A stretch of 36,872 nt of DNA from JANYGM01 sp043764015 (GTDB taxonomy: Bacteria > Bacteroidota > Bacteroidia > Cytophagales > Thermonemataceae): the NCBI GenBank assembly GCA_043764015.1, contig JAYUKY010000084.1:1-36872 (forward strand), read 5' to 3'. The notes beneath the pieces are model-generated. The model did no database searches, was not told the DNA's origin, and saw only the letters and a list, made by a program, of their open reading frames with translations. Below are positions 30,728 through 36,872 of this stretch, one piece after another (the first letter of the stretch is position 1; each line of letters starts with the position of its first letter). The translations under genes were made by a program, and so were the position numbers.

Positions 30728-31129
30728 ATGGAACAAAATCTCCCTCTCACGACCAGCGCAGAACAGAAATTTGGGCAAATAAAAGCTATTCTTTATCTTT
30801 TACAGACTAACCTTGAAGAATTTAAAGACGAGGTGGACAAAAGCTATGAACTTCTCAAAGTTGGCGAAATGACTGATTTTTCTAAGAAAATTGAAACCGT
30901 TTTGACCAACCCAGTCAGCCATATTTTTGAAATTTCTGATAATATTGATACACAAATCAAACATATTGTGCATCATTTTGTATTGTCGTTTCTGCAAAAA
31001 AATAACAGCATCATAAATGCCACCTACCAAACAAAAACCTCATTAAATGACCTGCATTACACTATTATCCTAGAAAATGACAACATAGATAACAGAAATC
31101 AAATATTTGATTTTTTTTATATTGCCTAA
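30728..31129 (+). CDS. Small helical protein of unknown function
   Basis: A 133-residue protein with no signal peptide or membrane segment. It is predominantly helical, with AILYLLQTNLEEFKDEVDKS near the start and a central DNIDTQIKHIVHHFVLSFLQ stretch. It contains no motif I recognise. A Bacteroidota-like leader precedes it (TAGGTTTTTC...AGGTGTATTTTT, about 30656-30696), and a related leader is found at about 29006-29036. It precedes two further small unknown genes on the same strand. Confidence 0.6.
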   Translation: MEQNLPLTTSAEQKFGQIKAILYLLQTNLEEFKDEVDKSYELLKVGEMTDFSKKIETVLTNPVSHIFEISDNIDTQIKHIVHHFVLSFLQKNNSIINATYQTKTSLNDLHYTIILENDNIDNRNQIFDFFYIA

Positions 31130-31180
31130 AACATTTGGATAATTTTATAAAATATACTGAAAGTCAAGGAGTTATAATAA

Positions 31181-31243
31181 ATGTTTGAAAAATCTAATGA
31201 AAATAAAAATATTATTTCTGATAAATTTTCTGAAATAGTTTAG
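31181..31243 (+). pseudogene. 3' fragment duplicate of the 55-residue gene
   Basis: A 20-codon frame (MFEKSNENKNIISDKFSEIV) whose last 15 codons are identical at DNA level to the end of the ORF at 31590-31757, because both lie in a 66-bp exact repeat. It has an ATG but is probably only a left-over of a duplication. Confidence 0.5.
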
Positions 31244-31261
31244 CTATTTTTCTTAATTTTG
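31196..31261. repeat. 66-bp exact direct repeat, copy 1
   Basis: Identical at all 66 positions to 31710-31775. It contains the tail of a small ORF plus TAGCTATTTTTCTTAATTTTG, whose last eight bases (TAATTTTG) fit a Bacteroidota -7 box. Copy 1 lies 31 bp upstream of the gene at 31293. Confidence 0.9.
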
Positions 31262-31292
31262 TGACTAAAGTGTTATCAAAAAAATAAAAAAT

Positions 31293-31577
31293 ATGCCCTA
31301 CGACAAAGAATATTACATCAATTTCCTCAAACATTCAGAATATCAACTCACAGAAATAATGGGAGATGTTTTTAATAGTGAAATGTTTATATATGATATT
31401 GAAAAATTGTTATTAGAAGTAAGAAGATTAGGCTTAGACACAGCAGATATAGCGCATTATGACTTTATAAAAAATGAACTAAAAAGAGAGAAAAAACTGT
31501 TACAGAACTGTTATGAGCAAATAGATAATTTTGACTTAGATATTGCTCACGCTAAATTTATGCTTACACAATTTTAA
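31293..31577 (+). CDS. Small protein of unknown function
   Basis: A 94-residue, soluble, probably all-helical and acidic protein (MPYDKEYYINFLKHSEYQL ... NFDLDIAHAKFMLTQF). No motif is recognised. It is followed after 12 bp by the 55-residue ORF on the same strand, so they probably share a transcript. The unit is enclosed by the two copies of the 66-bp repeat, each of which carries a promoter-like TAATTTTG. Confidence 0.6.
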   Translation: MPYDKEYYINFLKHSEYQLTEIMGDVFNSEMFIYDIEKLLLEVRRLGLDTADIAHYDFIKNELKREKKLLQNCYEQIDNFDLDIAHAKFMLTQF

Positions 31578-31589
31578 ATAATAAAACTA

Positions 31590-31757
31590 ATGGAAACGAC
31601 ACAAGAAATCCAAAAAAAGCTACTTTTAGAAGCTGAAAGTAAGCTAAAACAACTCAAAAGAGACCGCAAAACCATTGAAATAAAAATACAAAATTTTGCA
31701 ACGACTTTCAATGAAAATAAAAATATTATTTCTGATAAATTTTCTGAAATAGTTTAG
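31590..31757 (+). CDS. Small coiled-coil protein of 55 residues
   Basis: The ORF begins METTQEIQKKLLLEAESKLK and ends FSEIV. It is rich in K, E, L and I with heptad-like spacing over residues 5-40, so a short coiled coil is likely. Its last 15 codons lie inside the 66-bp repeat. It is 12 bp after the 94-residue gene and 47 bp before gatB. No family is known to me. Confidence 0.55.
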   Translation: METTQEIQKKLLLEAESKLKQLKRDRKTIEIKIQNFATTFNENKNIISDKFSEIV

Positions 31758-31775
31758 CTATTTTTCTTAATTTTG
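31710..31775. repeat. 66-bp exact direct repeat, copy 2
   Basis: Second copy of the 66-bp element, 448 bp between copies. It ends 29 bp before the gatB start codon and may supply the -7 region of the gatB promoter (TAATTTTG at 31768-31775). Confidence 0.9.
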
Positions 31776-31804
31776 CCTATAATACCAAAAAGATAAGCAA
31801 AATA

Positions 31805-33280
31805 ATGAAAAATAAATACGAGCTAGTCATTGGGCTAGAAGTTCACGCACAACTGCAAACCGTTTCTAAAGCCTACTTTTCAGAAGAAAATACCTACGGA
31901 AGTATGCCTAATACCAATATTTCTGTCCTTACGCTGGCACACCCTGGCACGCTACCAAAAGCAAATAAAACTTCATTTAATTATGCTATCAAAATGGGGC
32001 TTGCGCTTGGCTCGCAAATTACAGAAGAAACCATTTTTGCAAGGAAAAACTATTTTTACCCTGATTTGCCAAAAGGTTACCAAATTACGCAGGATAAAAC
32101 CCCCATTTGCGTAGGTGGAAACATCATTATTAACCTCAAAAATTCAGAAAATCCAACAGAAAATAAAGAATTATCCATACGTCTGACTCGTATTCATTTG
32201 GAGGAAGATGCAGGAAAATCTTTGCATATTGACGGTGAAGAAGAATCTTTTATTGATTTGAATAGGGCAGGAGTGCCACTTATTGAAATTGTGTCAGAGC
32301 CAGATATACGCTCCGCAGACGAGGCACACGCTTACCTTACGGAGATACGCAAGCTTGTGCGCTACCTTGATGTGTGTGATGGCAATATGGAAGAAGGCTC
32401 ATTGCGTTGTGATGTCAATATTTCTGTGCGTTTGATAGGTGCAACCACGCTGGGAACACGTGCCGAAATCAAAAATCTTAACTCATTTTCTAACGTAAAA
32501 CGTGCCATTGAATACGAATTTGAGCGTCAGACCGCACTTGTAGAGCAGGGAATTAAGTTTGGACAAGAAACAAGAATGTTTGATGCGACCACAGGCACGA
32601 CCACATCCCTGCGTATGAAAGAAGCTATGAATGATTATAGGTATTTTCCCGAGCCTGACCTTACCCCTGTAATTGTAGATAAAAATTGGATAGAACGCAT
32701 CAAAAAAATGATGCCTGCGCTTCCTCGTGCGCTTTTTCTGAAATTTACGAAAGAATATCATTTATCTGATTATGATGCAGAAGTGATTACGGCTGAAAAG
32801 GAAACAGCTATGTATTTTGAGGAGATGTGCAAAATTACTAAAAATTATAAATCTGCTTGTAACTGGCTGACTGTGAACATTAAAGGTTACCTTAATGAAC
32901 GTACTTTGGCATTAAATCAGTTTCCTATTTCTGCTAAAAATATGGCTGAAATGGTTAATTTGATAGATGCAGGCAAAATAAATCATAATATTGCGGCTAA
33001 ACAGATTTATCCAAAAATGCTTTTATCTCCTGAAAAGTCCGCTGAAATGATTGCAACAGAAGATAATCTACTTCTTTCTACTGATACTGCCGCAAATACG
33101 GCTGAAATAGAAGGTTTTATTAGTGAGGTTTTGGCTAATTTTCCTTCAAAAGTGGCAGAATATAAGGCTGGGAAAACAGGGCTTTTAGGAATGTTTGTAG
33201 GAGAAGTGATGAAAAAAAGTAAGGGAAAAGCAGACCCAAAAATGGTGAATGAATTGGTAGCTAAGATGTTAAATATATGA
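31805..33280 (+). CDS. gatB: Aspartyl/glutamyl-tRNA(Asn/Gln) amidotransferase subunit B
   Basis: A 491-residue protein, the full family length. GatB belongs to the GatCAB complex that converts Glu-tRNA(Gln) (or Asp-tRNA(Asn)) to the amidated form in the cytoplasm, needed where a direct glutaminyl-tRNA synthetase is missing. The catalytic cradle is seen in ELVIGLEVHAQLQTVSKAYF, NYFYPDLPKGYQITQ, RIHLEEDAGKSLH, DLNRAGVPLIEIVSEPDI, EEGSLRCDVNISVR and EIKNLNSFSNVKRAIEYEFE (245-264 area). The C-terminal helical and YqeY-like tail (about 330-491) binds tRNA and ends MVGE-like/MKKSKGKADPKMVNELVAKML. The next gene overlaps its stop by 4 bp. Confidence 0.97.
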   Translation: MKNKYELVIGLEVHAQLQTVSKAYFSEENTYGSMPNTNISVLTLAHPGTLPKANKTSFNYAIKMGLALGSQITEETIFARKNYFYPDLPKGYQITQDKTPICVGGNIIINLKNSENPTENKELSIRLTRIHLEEDAGKSLHIDGEEESFIDLNRAGVPLIEIVSEPDIRSADEAHAYLTEIRKLVRYLDVCDGNMEEGSLRCDVNISVRLIGATTLGTRAEIKNLNSFSNVKRAIEYEFERQTALVEQGIKFGQETRMFDATTGTTTSLRMKEAMNDYRYFPEPDLTPVIVDKNWIERIKKMMPALPRALFLKFTKEYHLSDYDAEVITAEKETAMYFEEMCKITKNYKSACNWLTVNIKGYLNERTLALNQFPISAKNMAEMVNLIDAGKINHNIAAKQIYPKMLLSPEKSAEMIATEDNLLLSTDTAANTAEIEGFISEVLANFPSKVAEYKAGKTGLLGMFVGEVMKKSKGKADPKMVNELVAKMLNI

Positions 33281-33621
33281 AATCAATAACACCTTTAATG
33301 TTGTTTTACCTGCTTTTAGCCGTTTTGGGCGCGGTTTTGACTTGGTATTTCAATTTAAGTTATGCGCTCAATTTCCCTGAAACATTTACTGTGGCGGAGT
33401 TTTTTAGACAGGGAACAGCTACGCCACTTGCAGCAAGTCTTACTTATGATTTGCTTGTAGCAGCAACTTGTGGCTCTATTTTTATGCTGATAGAAGGACA
33501 ACGGTTCAAAATGAAACACGTTTGGGTATTTTTGATATTGGCTATTTTGGTGGCTTTTGCCTTTGCTTTTCCGTTGTTTTTGTACTTCCGTGAGAGAAAA
33601 TTAAACCAAAAAACTTCTTAA
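33277..33621 (+). CDS. DUF2834-like small membrane protein
   Basis: A 114-residue protein with three membrane helices (about 5-28, 50-72 and 80-103). It has the LYxxLAxxGxxLTWYFN-type opening followed by F..GTATPLAASLTYDLLVA that I associate with DUF2834 proteins. No function is established for the family. The ATG overlaps the gatB stop codon (ATGA), so it is translated from the gatB mRNA, although a functional link is not implied. Confidence 0.65.
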   Translation: MKSITPLMLFYLLLAVLGAVLTWYFNLSYALNFPETFTVAEFFRQGTATPLAASLTYDLLVAATCGSIFMLIEGQRFKMKHVWVFLILAILVAFAFAFPLFLYFRERKLNQKTS

Positions 33622-33633
33622 AAACTCTAAAAA

Positions 33634-34251
33634 ATGACTTTACACGAACTTTCCTTTTTGATTTCTGATATTTATTTGGTTGATGAAAAGATAGAAAAAT
33701 CTGTTGTTCCTGCAAATCCTGTGGAAATTTTAGCTGAAATACCAACAATAAATAATATTTCAAATGACGTACAAAAGTTTGATTTTGAACATTTTATCAC
33801 AAAAAATAAACTATTTTTGATTGTCTTGCAAAATAGAGATGACATTTATATCAAAAATGCTAAAAATGAACCTGCACTTGCCAATATTATGAAAGTAGTT
33901 GCAGGAAAACAAATTTTGGTCAAAGAAAATGAAAGTTTTACAGAAGATAATTGCTGTTTTATCACGAGTCAAAACCTCAAAGATATTATAGAAAACGACC
34001 TCACAGGCGAGATAACCAAAGGATTAAATAATTATCTTACCACCACAAATATTAAAAAAATATTTATCTTTGACGAAAATTTAACTGAAATTTCTCAAAA
34101 AATATTCTCAACAAAAAATATTCTTTATCTTTCGGAAATTACAAGAGATAATATTACCTTGTTACAAGCGCATTCTATCACAGAAATAGAAAAAGACATC
34201 AACCACAAAAAAGCACTCTGGAAAGAATTGCAAATAATGTTTCTTATCTAA
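33634..34251 (+). CDS. Protein of unknown function
   Basis: A 205-residue soluble protein without signal peptide. It has alternating strands and helices (KLFLIVLQNRDDIYIKNA, IKKIFIFDENLTEI, KNILYLSEITRDNITLL) in a possible Rossmann-like alpha/beta order, but no ligand-binding loop or catalytic motif is visible. It starts 12 bp after the DUF2834-like gene and 24 bp precede the nuclease gene, which makes a gatB-led run of five co-directional genes likely. Confidence 0.6.
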   Translation: MTLHELSFLISDIYLVDEKIEKSVVPANPVEILAEIPTINNISNDVQKFDFEHFITKNKLFLIVLQNRDDIYIKNAKNEPALANIMKVVAGKQILVKENESFTEDNCCFITSQNLKDIIENDLTGEITKGLNNYLTTTNIKKIFIFDENLTEISQKIFSTKNILYLSEITRDNITLLQAHSITEIEKDINHKKALWKELQIMFLI

Positions 34252-34275
34252 TAACTAACTGCTAATTAAAACTTT

Positions 34276-35115
34276 ATGATTATAGCAAATCCTATATATG
34301 ATGTTGTATTTAAACGACTGATGGAAAATGAAAAAGTAGCTAAATTTTTCATTGGTACTTTGCTTGAGCAAACCATAGAAACAGTGGAAGTAAAGCCACA
34401 AGAATTTACTTATAATGACAATATTATTGGAATTTCGCTTTTTCGTCTTGATTTTATTGCAACCATAAAAACAGAGACAGGAGAACTAAAAAAAATCCTT
34501 ATTGAAGTACAGAAAGCTAAAAATATCACAGATATAATCCGTTTTAGGAGTTATTTGGGAGAGCAATACAAAAAAGAAGACGTTATTAATGAGGTAAAAA
34601 CTGTTTTACCCATTACAACCATTTATATTTTAGGCTTTAAATTGCCTGAAATAGAAACACCTTGTCTGAAAATAGAAAGAAATTATAAAGATTTGATTAA
34701 CAAGAAAATCCTTAAAAAAAGAAGTGATTTTGTAGAAAAGCTCACACACGACAGTTTTATAGTGCAAGTGGATAGAATTACGGGTAGTTATCAGACAAAA
34801 CTAGAGAAATTATTGAGTGTTTTTGAACAAACCAACTTTGTAGATGATACAAAAGTCGTAAAAGAATTTACACATATTGCTGATTTAGAAGGAATTAAAC
34901 TAATAACTGATATTTTGCATTATTCAGGGACAAATCCAGAAGAAAAAAAGAAAATAGAAGTGGAGCAAGAGGCGTGGAGGAGTATAGACGAGCTTTTTGA
35001 TAGTCAGAGAAATGAACTTCTTAAAGAATTAGCAGAACGACAAGAAAAAATATATCAAAAAGATAAAGAAATAGAAACTCTAAAAAAACTGCTTAATCAA
35101 AAAAATAAAAAATAA
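34276..35115 (+). CDS. PD-(D/E)XK nuclease of the Rpn/transposase-like family
   Basis: A 279-residue protein of the PDDEXK_2 (Rpn) type. It opens NPIYDVVFKRLMENEKVAKFFI, then shows the nuclease core: D59 in RLDFIA and E77-x-Q79-K80 in ILIEVQKA. These are the D...ExQ/K signature of the family, whose members are annotated as recombination-promoting nucleases or putative transposases. RFRSYLGEQY follows, typical for it. The C-terminal third is helical with a final coiled coil (about 225-279, LLKELAERQEKIYQKDKEIE). No terminal inverted repeats flank it, so it is not shown to be a mobile element in itself. Confidence 0.88.
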   Translation: MIIANPIYDVVFKRLMENEKVAKFFIGTLLEQTIETVEVKPQEFTYNDNIIGISLFRLDFIATIKTETGELKKILIEVQKAKNITDIIRFRSYLGEQYKKEDVINEVKTVLPITTIYILGFKLPEIETPCLKIERNYKDLINKKILKKRSDFVEKLTHDSFIVQVDRITGSYQTKLEKLLSVFEQTNFVDDTKVVKEFTHIADLEGIKLITDILHYSGTNPEEKKKIEVEQEAWRSIDELFDSQRNELLKELAERQEKIYQKDKEIETLKKLLNQKNKK

Positions 35116-35141
35116 AAAATAACACTTAAATCCCAATTAAA

Positions 35142-36719
35142 ATGGCAATTCAGATAGAAGAAGACGAGAACAATGACTCGTATGACAATAATAATAACGA
35201 CAATAATAGAGGTGGAGGCGGTTTTAGTGGCGGTGGAGGAGGTGGTTTTGGCAATATTATAGGAATGTTGCTACCATTTTTGTTCAGAAACCCCAAAATG
35301 GGTTTTGCGGTGCTTGTTATTGGTGGCTTGGGTTATTTTGTGTATAGCAAATTCTCTGGAAACACAAATAATAGAAGTTCAAACTCACGTAATAGCAGTT
35401 CTATGGCACGTGGCGCAGATTTAAGCCCAAAAGTTTTTAGTGAAGCCTACGTTTTTGAGCCACTTTCTGCCACAGGAAACACACTCCCAGAACGTATGAC
35501 CTTAGAACAATATGCACCAACTCGCAAAAATCAAGGTGGACAAGGTTCTTGTGTAGGTTGGGGAAGTGCGTATGCGACACGTACCATTTTGGAAGCGGTT
35601 GCAACAGGCAAAAACCCTGATAATATTGCTTTTAGCCCATCTTTTTTGTACAATCAGATAGGGCTTGCAGGTTGTCAAGGCTCGTATGTGCAACGTGCAA
35701 TGGATAATATGCTACAAGTTGGCTCTTTGCCTTTTACAGAATTTCCTTATACAGACAAATCTTGCTCAAAAAAACCAAATTCTTCAGAATTGCGGGAAGC
35801 AGCACAATACAAAATGCGTGGCTCAAACCGCCTTACCAAAAAAGAAAATGATTTGGAGATTGATATGTTGGCAATGAAACAAAACATTGCTCATAAAGCT
35901 CCTGTTGTTATTGGAATGATGGTTGGAGGTAGTTTTATGCAAGATATGATGGGGCAAAAAGTTTGGAAACCAACACAATCTGATATGAAAATGCGAGGTT
36001 TTGGTGGGCATTGTATGACAATTATTGGATATGATGATTATTTGGAAGGTGGCGCATTTCAACTTATGAACTCTTGGGGAGAAGATTGGGGACAAAATGG
36101 ACTTGCTTGGGTGCGTTATGCTGATTTTAAACATTTTGCCAAAGAAGCGTATGGCGTTTTTCCTTTGAGAGATGCTAGCAAGCCTGCAAATAGCGTTTTT
36201 AATGCAAAAATTGGTTTGATGCTCAATGAATCTAAACAAAATATTGCTTTTAAATTGGTTTCTGGGAATGTTTTTGAAAGTGTACAAGCACTTAATAAAG
36301 CAGATAAAAAAGGCTCAAAATTCAAAATTCAGGTTACAAATTCAGAAGAATGTTATACTTATGTTTTTGCAGAAGAGAACAACGCTAGTAAAGTGCTTTT
36401 CCCTTATACCAAAAAACATTCTCCTTATTGTGGCATTACTGGTACACGTTTGTTTCCAAAAGATTTTAGTATGTTTCCTGATGCGGTGGGAGCAAAGGAC
36501 TATATGGCGGTCGTTATGACTAAGCAAGCCATTGATTTTGATGCACTTAACAAAAGAATAAATAACTCAAAACGTGCTACTTTTGCAGAAAGAGTAAACG
36601 AAGCATTGGCGCAAGAAACGACAAAAGGAACTTTCCAAGCAGGAAATTTGGTTGAAGTGCAGGGCGCAAACGACAATAAAAATGCTATTGCAATCATTTT
36701 GGCAATAAATAAGAAATAA
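35142..36719 (+). CDS. Papain-family (C1) cysteine peptidase with membrane anchor
   Basis: A 525-residue protein. The N terminus is acidic and Asn-rich, then Gly-rich (RGGGGFSGGGGGGFG, 23-37). A hydrophobic region at about 38-70 (LLPFLFRNPKMGFAVLVIGG) probably anchors it. The C1 peptidase domain occupies about 115-345: Q131 (oxyanion hole) six residues before C137 in GQGSCVGW, H290 in FGGHCM, and N310 in NSWGEDWG. All catalytic residues are present. Residues 350-525 form a further strand-rich domain of unknown function. There is no cleavable signal peptide, so the domain is exported by the anchor or acts inside. This is unusual among bacterial C1 enzymes, which mostly are secreted. Confidence 0.9.
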   Translation: MAIQIEEDENNDSYDNNNNDNNRGGGGFSGGGGGGFGNIIGMLLPFLFRNPKMGFAVLVIGGLGYFVYSKFSGNTNNRSSNSRNSSSMARGADLSPKVFSEAYVFEPLSATGNTLPERMTLEQYAPTRKNQGGQGSCVGWGSAYATRTILEAVATGKNPDNIAFSPSFLYNQIGLAGCQGSYVQRAMDNMLQVGSLPFTEFPYTDKSCSKKPNSSELREAAQYKMRGSNRLTKKENDLEIDMLAMKQNIAHKAPVVIGMMVGGSFMQDMMGQKVWKPTQSDMKMRGFGGHCMTIIGYDDYLEGGAFQLMNSWGEDWGQNGLAWVRYADFKHFAKEAYGVFPLRDASKPANSVFNAKIGLMLNESKQNIAFKLVSGNVFESVQALNKADKKGSKFKIQVTNSEECYTYVFAEENNASKVLFPYTKKHSPYCGITGTRLFPKDFSMFPDAVGAKDYMAVVMTKQAIDFDALNKRINNSKRATFAERVNEALAQETTKGTFQAGNLVEVQGANDNKNAIAIILAINKK

Positions 36720-36872
36720 TTGTGAATTTTAAATTGTGAATTGTGAATGAAATACAATTAAAAATCTTCATTAGAAAACCCTGAAAGGGTAGGCTGTTCA
36801 GAAGAGTAGGGGCAACTTCCCCCATTTTTTGACATAAATTAGTGCAAAGTTAGGCACTCAAAATTCCCTGCA
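36720..36872. other. Intergenic tail of the window
   Basis: No gene. It starts with AATTGTGAATTGTGAA-type short repeats (about 36721-36750) and holds a small ACCCTGAAAGGGT hairpin (about 36779-36791). Both are common dispersed intergenic elements in this group of bacteria. Confidence 0.5.

Noticed and set aside
34276..35115. Transposable element around the Rpn-type nuclease
   Set aside because: Despite the family's transposase-like annotation I found no terminal inverted repeats or target duplications beside it.
35823..36287. A 154-codon minus-strand frame inside the C1 peptidase gene
   Set aside because: Shadow of the peptidase, whose catalytic residues are all in the plus-strand frame.
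1..36872. tRNA and rRNA genes
   Set aside because: I looked for GC-rich clover-leaf segments with TTCGA-type loops and for rRNA signatures and saw none; small RNAs with weak structure could be missed by eye.

Overview
The window looks like a chromosomal accessory region of a low-GC member of the Bacteroidota, most likely a Cytophagales-type bacterium. The evidence is the very AT-rich intergenic DNA, promoters of the TTTG-N20-TAnnTTTG type, membrane-anchored AraC regulators, many secreted proteins ending their signal peptides in A-Q, and housekeeping genes of that flavour (dapD, gatB, 3-hydroxyacyl-CoA dehydrogenase). I could not run any search, so taxonomy and family names rest on motif recognition.

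Positions 1-3870 (minus strand) form the most striking locus, an integron-like cassette array. In transcriptional order it holds a short SSB, a tyrosine recombinase overlapping it, a 183-bp leader with three copies of a 17-bp motif and a consensus Bacteroidota promoter, a lone core half-site, cassette 1 (TIR/deoxyribosyltransferase-like protein), a large imperfect palindrome, cassette 2 (antitoxin plus PIN toxin), a second palindrome of the same family, and cassette 3 (membrane protein) running off the window. Both palindromes fold like attC sites: outer R-like arms, a 6/3-nt unpaired spacer, inner L-like arms, and a variable loop. The recombinase is nevertheless XerC/D-like without the integron-integrase insertion.

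Positions 3870-9600 hold the tail of a broken fic gene, a serine hydrolase, a frameshifted membrane AraC regulator, an intact Fic protein with a ribbon-helix-helix partner, and two GNAT acetyltransferases. ParA follows at 9640, then 1.2 kb of non-coding AT-rich DNA with an 81-bp tandem repeat and strong hairpins, which is a candidate centromere or regulatory region.

Positions 11648-16528 are a tro-type Zn/Mn uptake operon (DtxR regulator, lipoprotein, ATPase, two permeases, one fused to a DtxR-like domain). Then come dapD, a 3-hydroxyacyl-CoA dehydrogenase, and an XRE regulator behind an array of TGTAAATTTACA operators.

Positions 20012-23555 contain a second hydrolase + AraC module, inserted between a decayed and an intact copy of a two-gene HEPN system. 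Around 23700-28990 are an M23 peptidase, a truncated Fic, a nonsense-split PD-(D/E)XK-like gene and unknown secreted proteins. From 29151 to the end lie a leucine-rich-repeat protein, a predicted beta-barrel, small unknown genes, gatB, a DUF2834-like protein, a Rpn-type nuclease and a papain-family peptidase.

Recurring themes are toxin/defence-type genes, twin modules with broken neighbours, and several single-nucleotide lesions.
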